Shown here: one piece after another, positions 37,733 to 47,518 of the stretch
Layout of the letters: every line of letters begins with the position of its first letter
How positions within the stretch are numbered: the first letter of the stretch is position 1
Assembly (NCBI RefSeq): GCF_904846185.1
Contig: NZ_CAJGZQ010000007.1
Location: forward strand, 1-64,000
Direction of reading: 5' to 3'
DNA from: Psychrobacter immobilis
Lineage (GTDB): Bacteria; Pseudomonadota; Gammaproteobacteria; Pseudomonadales; Moraxellaceae
Length of the DNA stretch: 64,000 bases
Translations under genes and position numbers: made by a program
The notes under the pieces: generated by a model
The model's input: the letters and a program-made list of their open reading frames with translations, nothing else
Told to the model about the DNA's origin: nothing
Databases searched by the model: none

Positions 37733-38911
37733 GTGCAGTACAACTTTGATGAGATAATAGACAGACGTAACACGGGGTCATTTAAATGGCACTATAGCGA
37801 TGACACGATTCCGCTATGGGTCGCGGATATGGACTTTAAGACTGCCCAGCCTATTTTAGCGGCGATTGAGCAAGTAGCGCAGCATGGCATATTGGGTTAC
37901 ACCGTGCCGACCGAGCCGTTGTATCAAGCGATTATCGACTGGCATGGCAGTCGTTATGGCTTATCGCTTGACACGCAGGATATTCTTTTCTCTCCAGGCG
38001 TGGTACCAAGTTTGGTGCTGATGATGAAAGTATTTACCGAGACAGGGGATGCGGTACTTATTAATGACCCGATTTATACGCCTTTTATGACCAAGGTTTT
38101 GGACAATAATCGTAAGCTGGTGACTTCTGCATTACAGGAGAATGAGGGGCGATACTATCTGGATTTAGCGGATGTAGAAGCCAAAATTATCGAGCATAAC
38201 GTTAAGCTATATTTGTTGTGTAATCCGCATAATCCGGGCGGACGTGTATGGACAGCAGATGAGCTTGAAGCGCTGCTTTTAATTTGTAAAAAGCACGATG
38301 TGGCAATTGTGAGTGATGAGATTCATCAAGATTTAACTTTGAGTGGGCATACATTTACGCCTTTTTTAACTTTAGTAAAAGGCTATGAGCACAAAGTGGT
38401 TAGCCTGACATCAATGACCAAAACCTTTAATATTGCCGGTATCAAAGGCTCTATGATCTTTGCTAAAGACAGCGCATTACTGAGTAAAATTAACCAGCAG
38501 CAACGTTTAAGTGACGAGCATGAGCTGAATTTATTTGCTTATACGGCAATGCGCAGGGCTTATGAAGAGGGTAGTGAGTGGTTGGCGCAGGCGCTGACTT
38601 ATATCGAAGCCAATATTGACTTAACGCTACAGTTTTTAGAAGAGCATCTGCCTAAAATTAAGGTGATGCGTCCAGAAGCTTCGTATTTGATATGGCTTGA
38701 CTGCTCGGCATATGCGCAAGATGATCAAACGCTTTATGACAGGCTTAGAGCCGCTAAAGTTGAGCTTAGCGCGGGGATTAAATACGGTAATGAAGGGCAT
38801 CTAAAAATGCGCCTTAATGTAGCGTGCCCTAAAGCGCTGCTTATAGAAGGGCTAAACCGTATGCATACTGCATTAAATATTGATGATTTTAATATAGTCG
38901 ATTCCATTTAA
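37733..38911 (+). CDS. patB: MalY/PatB-family aminotransferase (C-S lyase)
   Basis: This 392-residue pyridoxal-phosphate enzyme of fold type I is of the MalY/PatB group, which cleaves cystathionine and other cysteine conjugates to thiol, pyruvate and ammonia. N-terminal MQYNFDEIIDRRNTGSFKWH and IPLWVADMDF are typical. The PLP lysine lies in SLTSMTKTFNIAGIKGS (about 226-242), with NPHNPGGRVW and SDEIHQDL upstream. The start is GTG, preceded by an AAGGAGAG ribosome-binding site. It stands alone between the YadA-head gene and the FGGY operon. Cystathionine beta-lyase activity is likely but not certain. Confidence 0.87.
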   Translation: MQYNFDEIIDRRNTGSFKWHYSDDTIPLWVADMDFKTAQPILAAIEQVAQHGILGYTVPTEPLYQAIIDWHGSRYGLSLDTQDILFSPGVVPSLVLMMKVFTETGDAVLINDPIYTPFMTKVLDNNRKLVTSALQENEGRYYLDLADVEAKIIEHNVKLYLLCNPHNPGGRVWTADELEALLLICKKHDVAIVSDEIHQDLTLSGHTFTPFLTLVKGYEHKVVSLTSMTKTFNIAGIKGSMIFAKDSALLSKINQQQRLSDEHELNLFAYTAMRRAYEEGSEWLAQALTYIEANIDLTLQFLEEHLPKIKVMRPEASYLIWLDCSAYAQDDQTLYDRLRAAKVELSAGIKYGNEGHLKMRLNVACPKALLIEGLNRMHTALNIDDFNIVDSI

Positions 38912-38926
38912 AAAGAATGCAGTACT

Positions 38927-38994
38927 GCTGGGATAAATTTTGCGAAGCCTCTGGAGTGCGAAGTGCACAGCAAGCGAGGAAAGTTTATCCCAGC
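38927..38994. repeat. Hairpin repeat, copy 1
   Basis: GCTGGGATAAA and TTTATCCCAGC bracket an internal CGAAGCCTCTGG...GCACAGCAAGCGAGG sequence. A related copy lies at 40674-40736. It separates the convergent patB and FGGY-kinase genes and may help terminate both. Confidence 0.6.
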
Positions 38995-39038
38995 ATAACG
39001 CTATTTTTAACGTACCTCTTTATATTGAAATGACTATA

Positions 39039-40613
39039 TTATTTAGCTGGGTAACCAGTAATATCTTGAATACTTTGGTATAAAGGTTTTAAGCGCTCAT
39101 ACATTTTGAGATAAACCTCATTGTATAAGCGCTTGTAGAGCTGGACATTGGCGTCAATAGGCACAAATTCATCGCCCAAATGCACCATCGCCTTAGTGGC
39201 GGTTAAATGGTCGGAATAAACGCCAAGCCCCACTGCACAGTTGATGGCAGCACCTAAGCCTGAGGCTTCATAAGTATGCGGTCGATAAGCGGGCATGTCA
39301 AAGATATCTGCCGTCAGCTGCATGGCTGAGTCACTTTGAGAGCCGCCACCAGAAACACGCAAGTGTTTGATGGTTTTGCCTGTACGCTTCTCAATGGTAT
39401 CAAAACCAAGTTTTAGCTCATAGGCAAGCCCTTCTAGGATAGCGCGATAAACATGCGCTCGCGTGTGTACATCACCAAATCCAATGAGCGCGCCTTTGCC
39501 CTCAAGTCCCGGATGACGAACACCGGGTGACCAGTATGGCTGCATCATTAATCCCATACAGCCTGCTGGAATGTCTTTTACCGCTTGATCGAGGAGTTTT
39601 TCGGTATCGATGCCTTGGGTCTTTGCTAGGTGCTCTTCATATTGGGCAAATTGCTCCTTAAACCAGCTGACCATCCAAAAGCCGCGATAGATCATATATT
39701 CATGATTATAGTAATTCGGCGCAGCGGCAGTGTAGGCGGGCATGTGCTTAAGGATTTCGACGTAATTGCTCGACGTGGTATTAATCGTCGCAGTAGTGCC
39801 AAAGCTTAGACAGGCGGTTTCTGCAGCGAGACCTGCAGAGCCTAATGCTTCACAAGCCTTATCACTGGCGGCAGCAATCATCGGTGTGCACTCTAAAATC
39901 CCCGTGGCTTTAGCCGCCTTGGCCGTAATTCTACCGAGTGGCTGTCCCGGCGGAACAACTTTAGGCATCTGCTCAGGTCGACAGCTAAATAAGCGCCATT
40001 TGAGATCTTTAGCTTTTAGCCAAGCTTGCGCTTTGTAATCGTAAGGCAAATAGCCTAGAGCATGACCGCTAGAGTCTATCAACTCGCCTGTGAGCTGATA
40101 GGTGAGGTACGCGGATAAATTGACGTAATGAGCGGTCTTTGCCCACATTTCTGGCTCATGATGCGCAAGCCAGTTACAGCGTGCTTTTTGCTGCGCCTCT
40201 TGTACCAGCTCGCCCATGCCGATCACTTTAGTTAGTGGGCTAAGAAAGCCTAAATCATTGGTCTCGCCGCGGCGCAAATCCATCCAGACGATAGCTGGGC
40301 GTAGCAGCTGTTTGTCTTTATCCAAACATATCATGGTATAGCGCTGGGTGGCGAGGCTGACGCCGGCAATTTGCTCGGGCGTAATATCGCAGTTTTGCCA
40401 CAATTGCTGACAGGCTTCGCTTAATTTTTTCCAATAGTAGTCGGCATGCTGCTCAGCAAAATTTGGCTGCGTTGAAAAATACGGCTCGATAATGACGCGG
40501 GCTTTGGCAATCTCGCTACCGAATTGATCGAAGATAAGCGCTCTGACGCTTTGGGTGCCATTGTCGATAGCTAAGAAATAAATAGGGGCATCAAGGTTGT
40601 TGGTCATAGTCAT
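39039..40613 (-). CDS. FGGY-family carbohydrate kinase
   Basis: This 524-residue sugar/polyol kinase of the ASKHA fold has phosphate-1 loop FLAIDNGTQSVRALIFD (about 13-29), phosphate-2-type VSLATQRYTMICLDKD, the FGGY signature region and a C-terminal adenosine motif GGGSQSDSAMQLTADIF (about 423-439). The substrate is not evident. Being third in an operon with a glycerol-3-phosphate dehydrogenase homologue and an alkylglycerone-phosphate synthase homologue, glycerol, dihydroxyacetone or a glycerol derivative is an attractive inference. It is separated from the upstream gene by 155 bp containing a hairpin repeat. Confidence 0.82.
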   Translation of the reverse strand: MTMTNNLDAPIYFLAIDNGTQSVRALIFDQFGSEIAKARVIIEPYFSTQPNFAEQHADYYWKKLSEACQQLWQNCDITPEQIAGVSLATQRYTMICLDKDKQLLRPAIVWMDLRRGETNDLGFLSPLTKVIGMGELVQEAQQKARCNWLAHHEPEMWAKTAHYVNLSAYLTYQLTGELIDSSGHALGYLPYDYKAQAWLKAKDLKWRLFSCRPEQMPKVVPPGQPLGRITAKAAKATGILECTPMIAAASDKACEALGSAGLAAETACLSFGTTATINTTSSNYVEILKHMPAYTAAAPNYYNHEYMIYRGFWMVSWFKEQFAQYEEHLAKTQGIDTEKLLDQAVKDIPAGCMGLMMQPYWSPGVRHPGLEGKGALIGFGDVHTRAHVYRAILEGLAYELKLGFDTIEKRTGKTIKHLRVSGGGSQSDSAMQLTADIFDMPAYRPHTYEASGLGAAINCAVGLGVYSDHLTATKAMVHLGDEFVPIDANVQLYKRLYNEVYLKMYERLKPLYQSIQDITGYPAK

Positions 40614-40673
40614 CCTTAACTATGTAGAAATAGATATATAGCTCAATAAAAATACGATGATTATAGTGTGCTA

Positions 40674-40736
40674 CTGGGGTAAGTTTTCCGCAGCCTCTGT
40701 CTGCGTAGGCACAGCAAGCAAGGAAAATTTATACCA
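40674..40736. repeat. Hairpin repeat, copy 2
   Basis: CTGGGGTAAGTTTTCCGCAG and GGAAAATTTATACC resemble copy 1 at 38927-38994 base for base with about 75-80% similarity, including the shared GGCACAGCAAGC core. It lies inside the kinase operon, between the GlpD-like gene and the kinase gene. Confidence 0.6.
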
Positions 40737-40768
40737 TTAGAACTTACTGTTAATACAGTAAAAAAGCT

Positions 40769-42436
40769 TTAAGTTGCCGGTAGGTGATAATAGCGTTGCC
40801 ATAATTGGGTATAGCGTTCAACTTCTTGCTGCCATTTTTGCTCATCCCAGCCAAGCTCCTGCTGACATATTTGCTTCAGTCTTGCACTAATCAGCGGCGT
40901 CATCGCGCCATGTGGCAGTATCAAGCCCAAGCGCGTACGGCGTAGTAGTAAATCGTCCAAATGGATAACCTGCTCATAATGGGCGGCAAAGCGAATCTCC
41001 GCCCAAATAGTATTACTGTCAGTCACATAAGCCAAGTCATCATCATGAGCTAATGCTAATAATGCATCAAGCTGTAGACCGTAAAACCCTTTTAAGCGCT
41101 GTTGCAATAGTGGTGTTAGGGTTGAAAATTTGGGATTGGTTGGCGGTTGATTACTAAAGACTTGGCTGCTATATGAGACATTATCTTGAGTAGCTGACTC
41201 ATCAAGTTCGAGCACCTTTTGACAAACTTTCAGTACATCAAGGGCGATTAGGCGAAAGGTGGTTAATTTGCCGCCACTGACGGTCACTAAATTATTATCC
41301 AACCAAACGCTATGGTCGCGTTTTTCTTTACTCGGGCTGACGCGCTTACCATCACCGCCATCAGAAATCAGTGGACGCACGCCTGCCCATGAGCTGATGA
41401 TATCCTTCCGACTTAGATCAACATCATCAAAGAGATCGTTGGTCGCTGCCAATAGATAATCCACCTCTTCATTAGTGATACCGACTTCATTATCATCCAA
41501 GGGTGGATGGTCCAAATCGGTTGTTCCAAGGACAGTACGGTTTTCCCACGGAAAGACAAAGACAGCTCTTTTGTCGACAGGATGCAAAAAGGTATAGGCT
41601 CGCTGCAACGGTAGACGCTCTTGACTGATCACCAAATGACTGCCACGAGATGGGCGAATTTGCTTGTGAAAGCTTTGCTCAGTTTGTTTGCTGGCTTGCA
41701 TTCGTAAGGTATCCGCCCAAGCGCCAGTCGCGCTGACCACTACTTTGGCATAAACGTTGTAACTTTGACCGTTGTCTTCAGAAGAAGTATCTTTTAGAGT
41801 AGCACCCGTCACCAAGCCTTGCTCATTGGTGATTAACGACTCAGCTTTAAGGTAGTTAATCGCCTGCGCACCATCATGGATGGCTTCATCAAGTACCCGC
41901 ATCACAAGGCGTGAGTCATCGGTCACTGCATCGCTAAATTGACTGGCGCCCAAAAATTTTTCTTGCTTGATGTGCGGATTAAGCTGTAAAAAAGCGTCTT
42001 TTTTAAAGTATTTAGAGTAGCGCTTGCCCGCGAGCCCATCGTAGATACGTAGCAAGGTATTGAATATCCATGGCGGTGGAAACTTGCCTTTATAATGCGG
42101 CATGACGTAATGCATCTCGTTGACAAGACCACTTGCTTCGCTTAGCATGCGCTCGCGTTCACGGACGCTCAGCAAAGTGGTTTTATAGTCACCTGAGGCA
42201 ATGTAGCGCAGCCCGCCATGTACCATTTTGCTAGAGCGGCTGGACGTGCCCCAAGCAAAGTCTTTTTGCTCAATGAGTAACACCGCCAAGCCGCGCCTTG
42301 CTGCCTCGCGAGCAATCCCAGCGCCTGTGATACCGCCACCGATGATGAGCATATCCCACGGTTCTACTTGAGACGAGCGACGAGATAAAGGCGCTAATGC
42401 TTGCTGGCGTTGCTGATGTTGATTGGCTTGGTTCAT
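40769..42436 (-). CDS. GlpD-like glycerol-3-phosphate dehydrogenase
   Basis: This 555-residue FAD enzyme of the aerobic glycerol-3-phosphate dehydrogenase family oxidises sn-glycerol 3-phosphate to dihydroxyacetone phosphate at the membrane, passing electrons to quinone. The FAD-binding glycine motif is in IIGGGITGAGIAREAARRG (about 30-48), then FAWGTSSRSSKMVHGGLRYI, typical of GlpD. SRGSHLVISQERLPLQ, PWENRTVLGTTDLDH and SGGKLTTFRLIA follow, and the C-terminal helical domain ends near 550. It is the middle gene of the operon. Because of this context it may act on a modified glycerol phosphate. Confidence 0.85.
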   Translation of the reverse strand: MNQANQHQQRQQALAPLSRRSSQVEPWDMLIIGGGITGAGIAREAARRGLAVLLIEQKDFAWGTSSRSSKMVHGGLRYIASGDYKTTLLSVRERERMLSEASGLVNEMHYVMPHYKGKFPPPWIFNTLLRIYDGLAGKRYSKYFKKDAFLQLNPHIKQEKFLGASQFSDAVTDDSRLVMRVLDEAIHDGAQAINYLKAESLITNEQGLVTGATLKDTSSEDNGQSYNVYAKVVVSATGAWADTLRMQASKQTEQSFHKQIRPSRGSHLVISQERLPLQRAYTFLHPVDKRAVFVFPWENRTVLGTTDLDHPPLDDNEVGITNEEVDYLLAATNDLFDDVDLSRKDIISSWAGVRPLISDGGDGKRVSPSKEKRDHSVWLDNNLVTVSGGKLTTFRLIALDVLKVCQKVLELDESATQDNVSYSSQVFSNQPPTNPKFSTLTPLLQQRLKGFYGLQLDALLALAHDDDLAYVTDSNTIWAEIRFAAHYEQVIHLDDLLLRRTRLGLILPHGAMTPLISARLKQICQQELGWDEQKWQQEVERYTQLWQRYYHLPAT

Positions 42437-42516
42437 AAACGATTCATCTTAATTTATACTCAAATTAATTAGTGACTCAGTGTTTCTAAGCCATCTAGTC
42501 GGGCTGTAGCTGCCTT

Positions 42517-44265
42517 TTAGTCTTCGATTAAAACACCCGGATTCATACGCTGTTCAGGGTCCAAGCTTTTGAGCATATCGCTAGTTACTTGTAGACCGAG
42601 CTTGCCTTTTTCGGCAGCAAGATAGGGGGCGTGATCGCGGCCGATGCCATGTTGATGCGATATCGTCGCTGTGCCATTGGCTAGACTTGAACTGGCAGCA
42701 TGTTTGATTTTTTGCCAGCGGCTTAACGTGCTGGCGTGATCTTTGGCTGCTCTAAAGAAGTAGGTGGTATAAAGACTGGCACCTTGCTTATAGACATGTG
42801 AGATATGAGTGAAAGCCATGACGTTTTCGTCTTCGTCTGCCAGAGCGTTTTTCACCGCTTCTTGCATCTGCTGCATCTGCTCGTCGATATGATTCCAGTT
42901 GGTGGCGGTCTCAAAGGTATCGACCATGATGCCTTTTTCCCACAGTGTGCCGCGCAAATAAGGGAATTTAAAGCGTCCATGCGCCCAGACACTGCCCATG
43001 ATATCAGTTATTTTTCCCGTGACACTGCCTTGCTGTTTTAATAGCTTATTAAACTGCGTCAGTGCCAATTTATTCTGTGCTTTATCCCCTGAGACGCCAT
43101 AAGTGAGCATGACTTTTTCTGAGCTGAGTCCGCGCGCTTTTAGATAAGTACTAATGGCCATAAACTGGCTGGGCGTCGTACCCAAATGTAGATGCGCGTC
43201 AGTCTCGACCGCATTACTTAGGCGTAGCATTGATAATTGAATATTTTTTTGAACCGCTTGTCTAAGCACTTCTTTACCCGCTTCCCAGTTTGGTAAAAAG
43301 GCGACTTTAAATAGCTCTTCTTCTGGTTGCGACTGCACCCGCATTTTGACTTCGGTAAAGATACCAGTGCGACCTTCCGTGCCCATCATCATTTCACGCA
43401 GATCAGGCCCTGCCGCTGACGCTGGAATATCCGCAATATTGAGCACGCCTTGTGGCGTCACCAACGTACCACCGGCAAACATCTGCTCGATGCGTCCGTA
43501 GCCTAAAGATTGCTGACCACTAGAGCGCGCTGCAATCCAGCCGCCAAGTGTCGATAGCTCCCAAGACTGAGGATAATGTCCCAAGCGGTAGCCGTGTGCG
43601 TCCAGTTGTGCTTCGACTGCTGGCCCTTGTGTACCTGCGCCAAAAGTAGCAATTTGGCTCTCACTGTCTAAGTCAGTCAGCTGATCCATCTTGCTCATGG
43701 CGATGGTCACTACGGGGCGTGAACCTTTTTGCGGATTGATATGACCCGCTACTGAAGTGCCGCCGCCAAAAGGAATGACGATAAGGTCGTGCTCGCTTGC
43801 TAGCTGTAATAAAGTTTCGACATCAGCGGTCGATTCAGGAAAAGCGACCCCATCAGGAAAGACTTCAAAGTCGCCACCATGCATGGCTATCCAGTCTGGA
43901 AAGCTTTGGCCACGAGCATGTCTAAGTCTCACTTCGTTATCGACAGATACGGTATCAAGCTCAGTCATAGCAACAGGCAAGCGGGATTTTGGGACGGTTT
44001 TAAGTACCTGCTGTAAGCTCACCGACGGCAGTTTTTTGGTTTTACCAATGTGTGATTTGATCAGTTTCGCCCCATGCGCTGAGACTTTTTTATTAATATT
44101 GATATTGCCCCAGCCATTCCAGCGCGTTTGCTCGATTGGGGTATTTACCGTATGACCCTTTGAGGCAGCATCTATATTGGTATTTTGGTTATCAGAATTG
44201 ACTGAAATAGCTTTAGACGGGTCAGATTTAGGGCGTTTTCGGATAAGGGCTTTGATTTTGCTCAT
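42517..44265 (-). CDS. FAD-binding oxidase resembling alkylglycerone-phosphate synthase
   Basis: This 582-residue VAO-type flavoprotein has a PCMH FAD-binding domain (IPFGGGTSVAGHINPQKGSR, then SWELSTLGGWIAARSSGQQS and MMGTEGRTGIFTEVKMRV). Several landmarks are those of eukaryotic alkylglycerone-phosphate synthase (AGPS): RWNGWG near 48-53 and a His-rich loop ISHQHGIGRDHAPYL (His537 region) corresponding to HHHGVG. AGPS swaps an acyl for an alkyl chain on dihydroxyacetone phosphate, the committed step of ether-lipid synthesis. Bacterial relatives include D-lactate and glycolate oxidases, so the reaction remains open. It is the first gene of the operon. Confidence 0.8.
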   Translation of the reverse strand: MSKIKALIRKRPKSDPSKAISVNSDNQNTNIDAASKGHTVNTPIEQTRWNGWGNININKKVSAHGAKLIKSHIGKTKKLPSVSLQQVLKTVPKSRLPVAMTELDTVSVDNEVRLRHARGQSFPDWIAMHGGDFEVFPDGVAFPESTADVETLLQLASEHDLIVIPFGGGTSVAGHINPQKGSRPVVTIAMSKMDQLTDLDSESQIATFGAGTQGPAVEAQLDAHGYRLGHYPQSWELSTLGGWIAARSSGQQSLGYGRIEQMFAGGTLVTPQGVLNIADIPASAAGPDLREMMMGTEGRTGIFTEVKMRVQSQPEEELFKVAFLPNWEAGKEVLRQAVQKNIQLSMLRLSNAVETDAHLHLGTTPSQFMAISTYLKARGLSSEKVMLTYGVSGDKAQNKLALTQFNKLLKQQGSVTGKITDIMGSVWAHGRFKFPYLRGTLWEKGIMVDTFETATNWNHIDEQMQQMQEAVKNALADEDENVMAFTHISHVYKQGASLYTTYFFRAAKDHASTLSRWQKIKHAASSSLANGTATISHQHGIGRDHAPYLAAEKGKLGLQVTSDMLKSLDPEQRMNPGVLIED

Positions 44266-44329
44266 AGGGACATACCTGTCAATTTATTATGATTATCTGT
44301 GACTATAATAAGTAACTGTTTTCTGTACA

Positions 44330-44572
44330 TTAGTCAACAACGATTGGTGTGCTGTTCCGACTTGCTAATTCTTTATTCCCCACCAAAACCATCAGTCTAT
44401 GCGCTAAGTAGTGCCAAATAACACCAATAAAATCTAACATATAAAAATACCAATGCGGTGAGACTAAGCTTGCGAAGATTTCAGATGAAGTCCATGTGTT
44501 GCCGAATAATATGCGGTAATCATAGGCGACACTGATGCAAGCTTCTCTGTAGAATACTATATAAAAAAGCAT
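44330..44572 (-). CDS. Possible small membrane protein, weakly supported
   Basis: This 80-codon frame encodes two hydrophobic stretches (MLFYIVFYREACISVAY and WYFYMLDFIGVIWHYLAHRL). It lies between the AGPS-like gene and the divergent guaA. There is no clear ribosome-binding site, and I recognise no family. It may be a relic or not a gene. Confidence 0.25.
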   Translation of the reverse strand: MLFYIVFYREACISVAYDYRILFGNTWTSSEIFASLVSPHWYFYMLDFIGVIWHYLAHRLMVLVGNKELASRNSTPIVVD

Positions 44573-44822
44573 AATAGCTGCTTTACGAGACCAATAAACC
44601 CCTCTTTGATTTTGCTCTTTATTCTATAACGCCTTATTATGATTTCTTATGGATGGAGGAATATAAATGAAATCCTTATAAAAATGAAATAAAGTGCGGG
44701 AATATACTGGTCTAATGAGATAGTTATATGTCAGTTGGTAGATTAGCGTATTTTTATAACCAATAGACTGCTCAAACTTGTTAAAATAGCGCACCAATTT
44801 ATTTATTGATGGACACTACGTT

Positions 44823-46418
44823 ATGACAACTGCTGCCAACGTTCCTACTATTAAAGAAGATCGCATCTTAATTCTCGATTTTGGCTCACAGTACAGCCAG
44901 CTTATCGCCCGCCGTGTCCGTGATTCAGGCGTATTCTGTGAGATGTTCCCGTTTGATATCGACACTCAGCGCATTATCGATTTTGGCGCAAAAGGCGTTA
45001 TCTTATCTGGCGGTCCTGAGAGCGTGCACGCTGATGACAGCCCACGCATCAATGATGCCGTATTTGATCTAGGCGTACCCGTATTGGGTATCTGCTATGG
45101 TATGCAAGCGATGGCAGAGCGCTTCGGTGGTAAAGTTCATGCCAGTGATATCCATGAATTTGGCGCAGCAACCATCAATATCGATGGCAAATCAACGCTG
45201 ACTGATGGTATCGAAGACGCAGCAGCGAAGCTAAATGTGTGGATGAGTCATGGCGATAAAGTAATCGACGCGCCACAAGGCTTCGATATCGTCGCTAGTA
45301 CGCCAAGCTGTCCGATTGCGATTATGGCTGATGATTCGCGCCATTATTATGGTTTGCAGTTCCATCCTGAAGTCACGCATACCGCACAAGGTTCTGCATT
45401 ACTAGGACGTTTCGTCCATGAAATCTGTGGCTGCGCTGGTAGCTGGACGCCTGACAACATCATCGATATGCGTATCGCACAATTGCAGAAGCAAATCGGA
45501 GATAAGCAAGTATTGCTCGGTCTTTCAGGTGGTGTGGACAGTTCAGTCGTTGCGGCATTATTGCATAAAGCGATTGGCGATCAATTAACCTGTGTGTTTG
45601 TCGATACGGGTCTGCTGCGTCTACACGAAGGCGACCAAGTGATGCAAATCTTTGCTGAAAATATGGGAGTAAAAGTCATTCGTGTCGATGCTGAAGAGTT
45701 ATTCTTAACGGCATTGGCTGGCGAGTCTGACCCTGAAGCCAAGCGTAAAATCATTGGTAAAACCTTTATCGACGTCTTCGCTAATAGTGCGCGTGAAATC
45801 AGTGAGCAAAGCGATGGTAAAGTCATCGAATTCTTAGCGCAAGGCACGATTTATCCAGACGTCATTGAATCAGCGAAGTCGCATCAAGGTAAAGCGCATG
45901 TGATTAAGAGCCATCACAACGTTGGTGGTTTGCCAGATGATTTGGCGTTTGAGTTGGTTGAGCCGTTGCGTGATTTGTTTAAAGATGAAGTCCGTAAATT
46001 GGGCATTACCCTTGGTTTACCAGCCAAAATGATTAACCGTCATCCGTTCCCAGGACCGGGTTTGGGCGTGCGTATCCTTGGTGAAGTTACCAAAGAATTC
46101 GCTGATATCTTGCGTTCTGCTGATGCTATCTTTATGGAAGAGCTTGAGCGTTCAGGCTGGTATGAGAAGACCGCGCAAGCGTTTGCGGTATTCCAACCAA
46201 TTAAATCAGTCGGTGTGGTCGGTGATGGTCGCCGCTATGCGTGGGTGATTGCGCTACGTGCGGTTGAGACCGTAGACTTTATGACCGCGCGCTTTGCGCA
46301 TCTGCCGTATGATTTGATCGAGACGGTATCGAATCGAATCATGAATGAAATCGCTGAAGTATCACGCGTGACTTATGATGTGTCGAGCAAGCCGCCTGCG
46401 ACGATTGAGTGGGAATAA
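44823..46418 (+). CDS. guaA: GMP synthase (glutamine-hydrolysing)
   Basis: GuaA aminates XMP to GMP with ATP and glutamine. The class I amidotransferase domain begins [20 protein letters not shown], has the catalytic cysteine in GICYGMQAM and the His in [10 protein letters not shown]. The ATP-pyrophosphatase domain has [18 protein letters not shown], and the C-terminal dimerisation domain ends [18 protein letters not shown]. Length 531 is normal. The 3' end is a known integration hotspot for genomic islands; its last 72 bp are duplicated at 48400-48471. Confidence 0.97.
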   Translation: MTTAANVPTIKEDRILILDFGSQYSQLIARRVRDSGVFCEMFPFDIDTQRIIDFGAKGVILSGGPESVHADDSPRINDAVFDLGVPVLGICYGMQAMAERFGGKVHASDIHEFGAATINIDGKSTLTDGIEDAAAKLNVWMSHGDKVIDAPQGFDIVASTPSCPIAIMADDSRHYYGLQFHPEVTHTAQGSALLGRFVHEICGCAGSWTPDNIIDMRIAQLQKQIGDKQVLLGLSGGVDSSVVAALLHKAIGDQLTCVFVDTGLLRLHEGDQVMQIFAENMGVKVIRVDAEELFLTALAGESDPEAKRKIIGKTFIDVFANSAREISEQSDGKVIEFLAQGTIYPDVIESAKSHQGKAHVIKSHHNVGGLPDDLAFELVEPLRDLFKDEVRKLGITLGLPAKMINRHPFPGPGLGVRILGEVTKEFADILRSADAIFMEELERSGWYEKTAQAFAVFQPIKSVGVVGDGRRYAWVIALRAVETVDFMTARFAHLPYDLIETVSNRIMNEIAEVSRVTYDVSSKPPATIEWE

Positions 46419-46601
46419 ACTGTTTAAGTATTCTAAACGGTAACGGTGTTAACCTAGCTAGATATACAAGCACCTACTATCTGCGTTCGGTTGCCTTGTT
46501 ACCATTTTAGACTACGTAAACTTATCTAAATAGCTTTTCAACTCAAATTTTTCGAATTGATATACGACTAATCGATAATTAGATTAGTTCAATATAGCGA
46601 T

Positions 46602-46636
46602 AAAAAAGCACTCAACTTGGTTGGGTGCTTTTTTTT
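46602..46636 (+). terminator. guaA terminator, copy 1
   Basis: AAAAAAGCACTCAACTTGGT followed by TGGGTGC and eight T forms a strong hairpin, 184 bp past guaA. A near-identical copy occurs at 49088-49122. Confidence 0.85.
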
Positions 46637-46789
46637 GGTTAAAAAAAACAGGCAACTAAGAATCCTCGAATTTTTCATTGAACATTTGTCTTTATTATCT
46701 ATAATATAGTCAACTTTAATTGGCTATTGTTTGTTAAAGTCGAGATAAGCCTATCAATCGTTCAGTATTTAGTAAAATTAAGGGATAAG

Positions 46790-47476
46790 ATGTTTTGTAA
46801 TAACTGTAATCAAGAAAATTCAAGCGAGGCAGGATTTTGTTCAAAATGTGGGCATCAGCTCTCTGACGTTAAAGCACAAACACCGCCATCATTAACGGCG
46901 GTTAACATTTCTAAAGATGCGCAAATCCTGCAAAACCATTCAGCTTCCAGTTCTGAAAATGCCGATACTTTATTAGCGACTTTCGTTGGTGAAAAGTATG
47001 ACAGTTTTTATCGTGACAAATGGTTTAAGGACAGCGAGCCACGTTTAGAAGTCAATAAGGATGGTTCGAGCATTCACAGTTTTAATATTGCTGGACTGCT
47101 CTTGGGAACATCTTGGTTATGCTATCGTAAAATGTACCTAGTAGCCTTGTGTATTGTACTTGGCATAAATACGGTCGATTTAATTTTAATGCACCTGTTC
47201 GGTATGGAGGTGTATAGCTCTATAGGTCAAACCAGCTTTTTTATCGCATGGGCAGTAATGACAGGACTTTTAGGTAATTATTTTTACTTTAGTCACAGCG
47301 TCAAAAATATAAAAAAAGTCATGAGCAACACAGCAGACCCAGCGATGCTTGAACAGGAACTAGTGGAAAAAGGTGGTACGTCATGGGTTGGCGCAATTGT
47401 AGGTAGTATATTGGCGGTTTTACTATCAATGGGTATGTCCTACTTGTTTGCTCCTGATTGGTTTTGGTTGGTGTAG
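46790..47476 (+). CDS. Zinc-ribbon membrane protein (DUF2628-like)
   Basis: From the ATG at 46790 (AAGGGATAAG before it) the protein has 228 residues; a longer frame would need a TTG. An N-terminal zinc ribbon, MFCNNCNQENSSEAGFCSKC, has four cysteines. After a polar linker there are about three membrane stretches (FNIAGLLLGTSWLCYRKMYL, TSFFIAWAVMTGLLGNYFYF, GAIVGSILAVLLSMGMSYL). This matches the DUF2628 type (inner-membrane, unknown function). It lies between guaA and the duplicated guaA end, so it is probably island cargo. Confidence 0.7.
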   Translation: MFCNNCNQENSSEAGFCSKCGHQLSDVKAQTPPSLTAVNISKDAQILQNHSASSSENADTLLATFVGEKYDSFYRDKWFKDSEPRLEVNKDGSSIHSFNIAGLLLGTSWLCYRKMYLVALCIVLGINTVDLILMHLFGMEVYSSIGQTSFFIAWAVMTGLLGNYFYFSHSVKNIKKVMSNTADPAMLEQELVEKGGTSWVGAIVGSILAVLLSMGMSYLFAPDWFWLV

Positions 47477-47518
47477 TACGTCTAATAAATAAGGTTAATC
47501 TAAGGAGGCGAGACAAAA

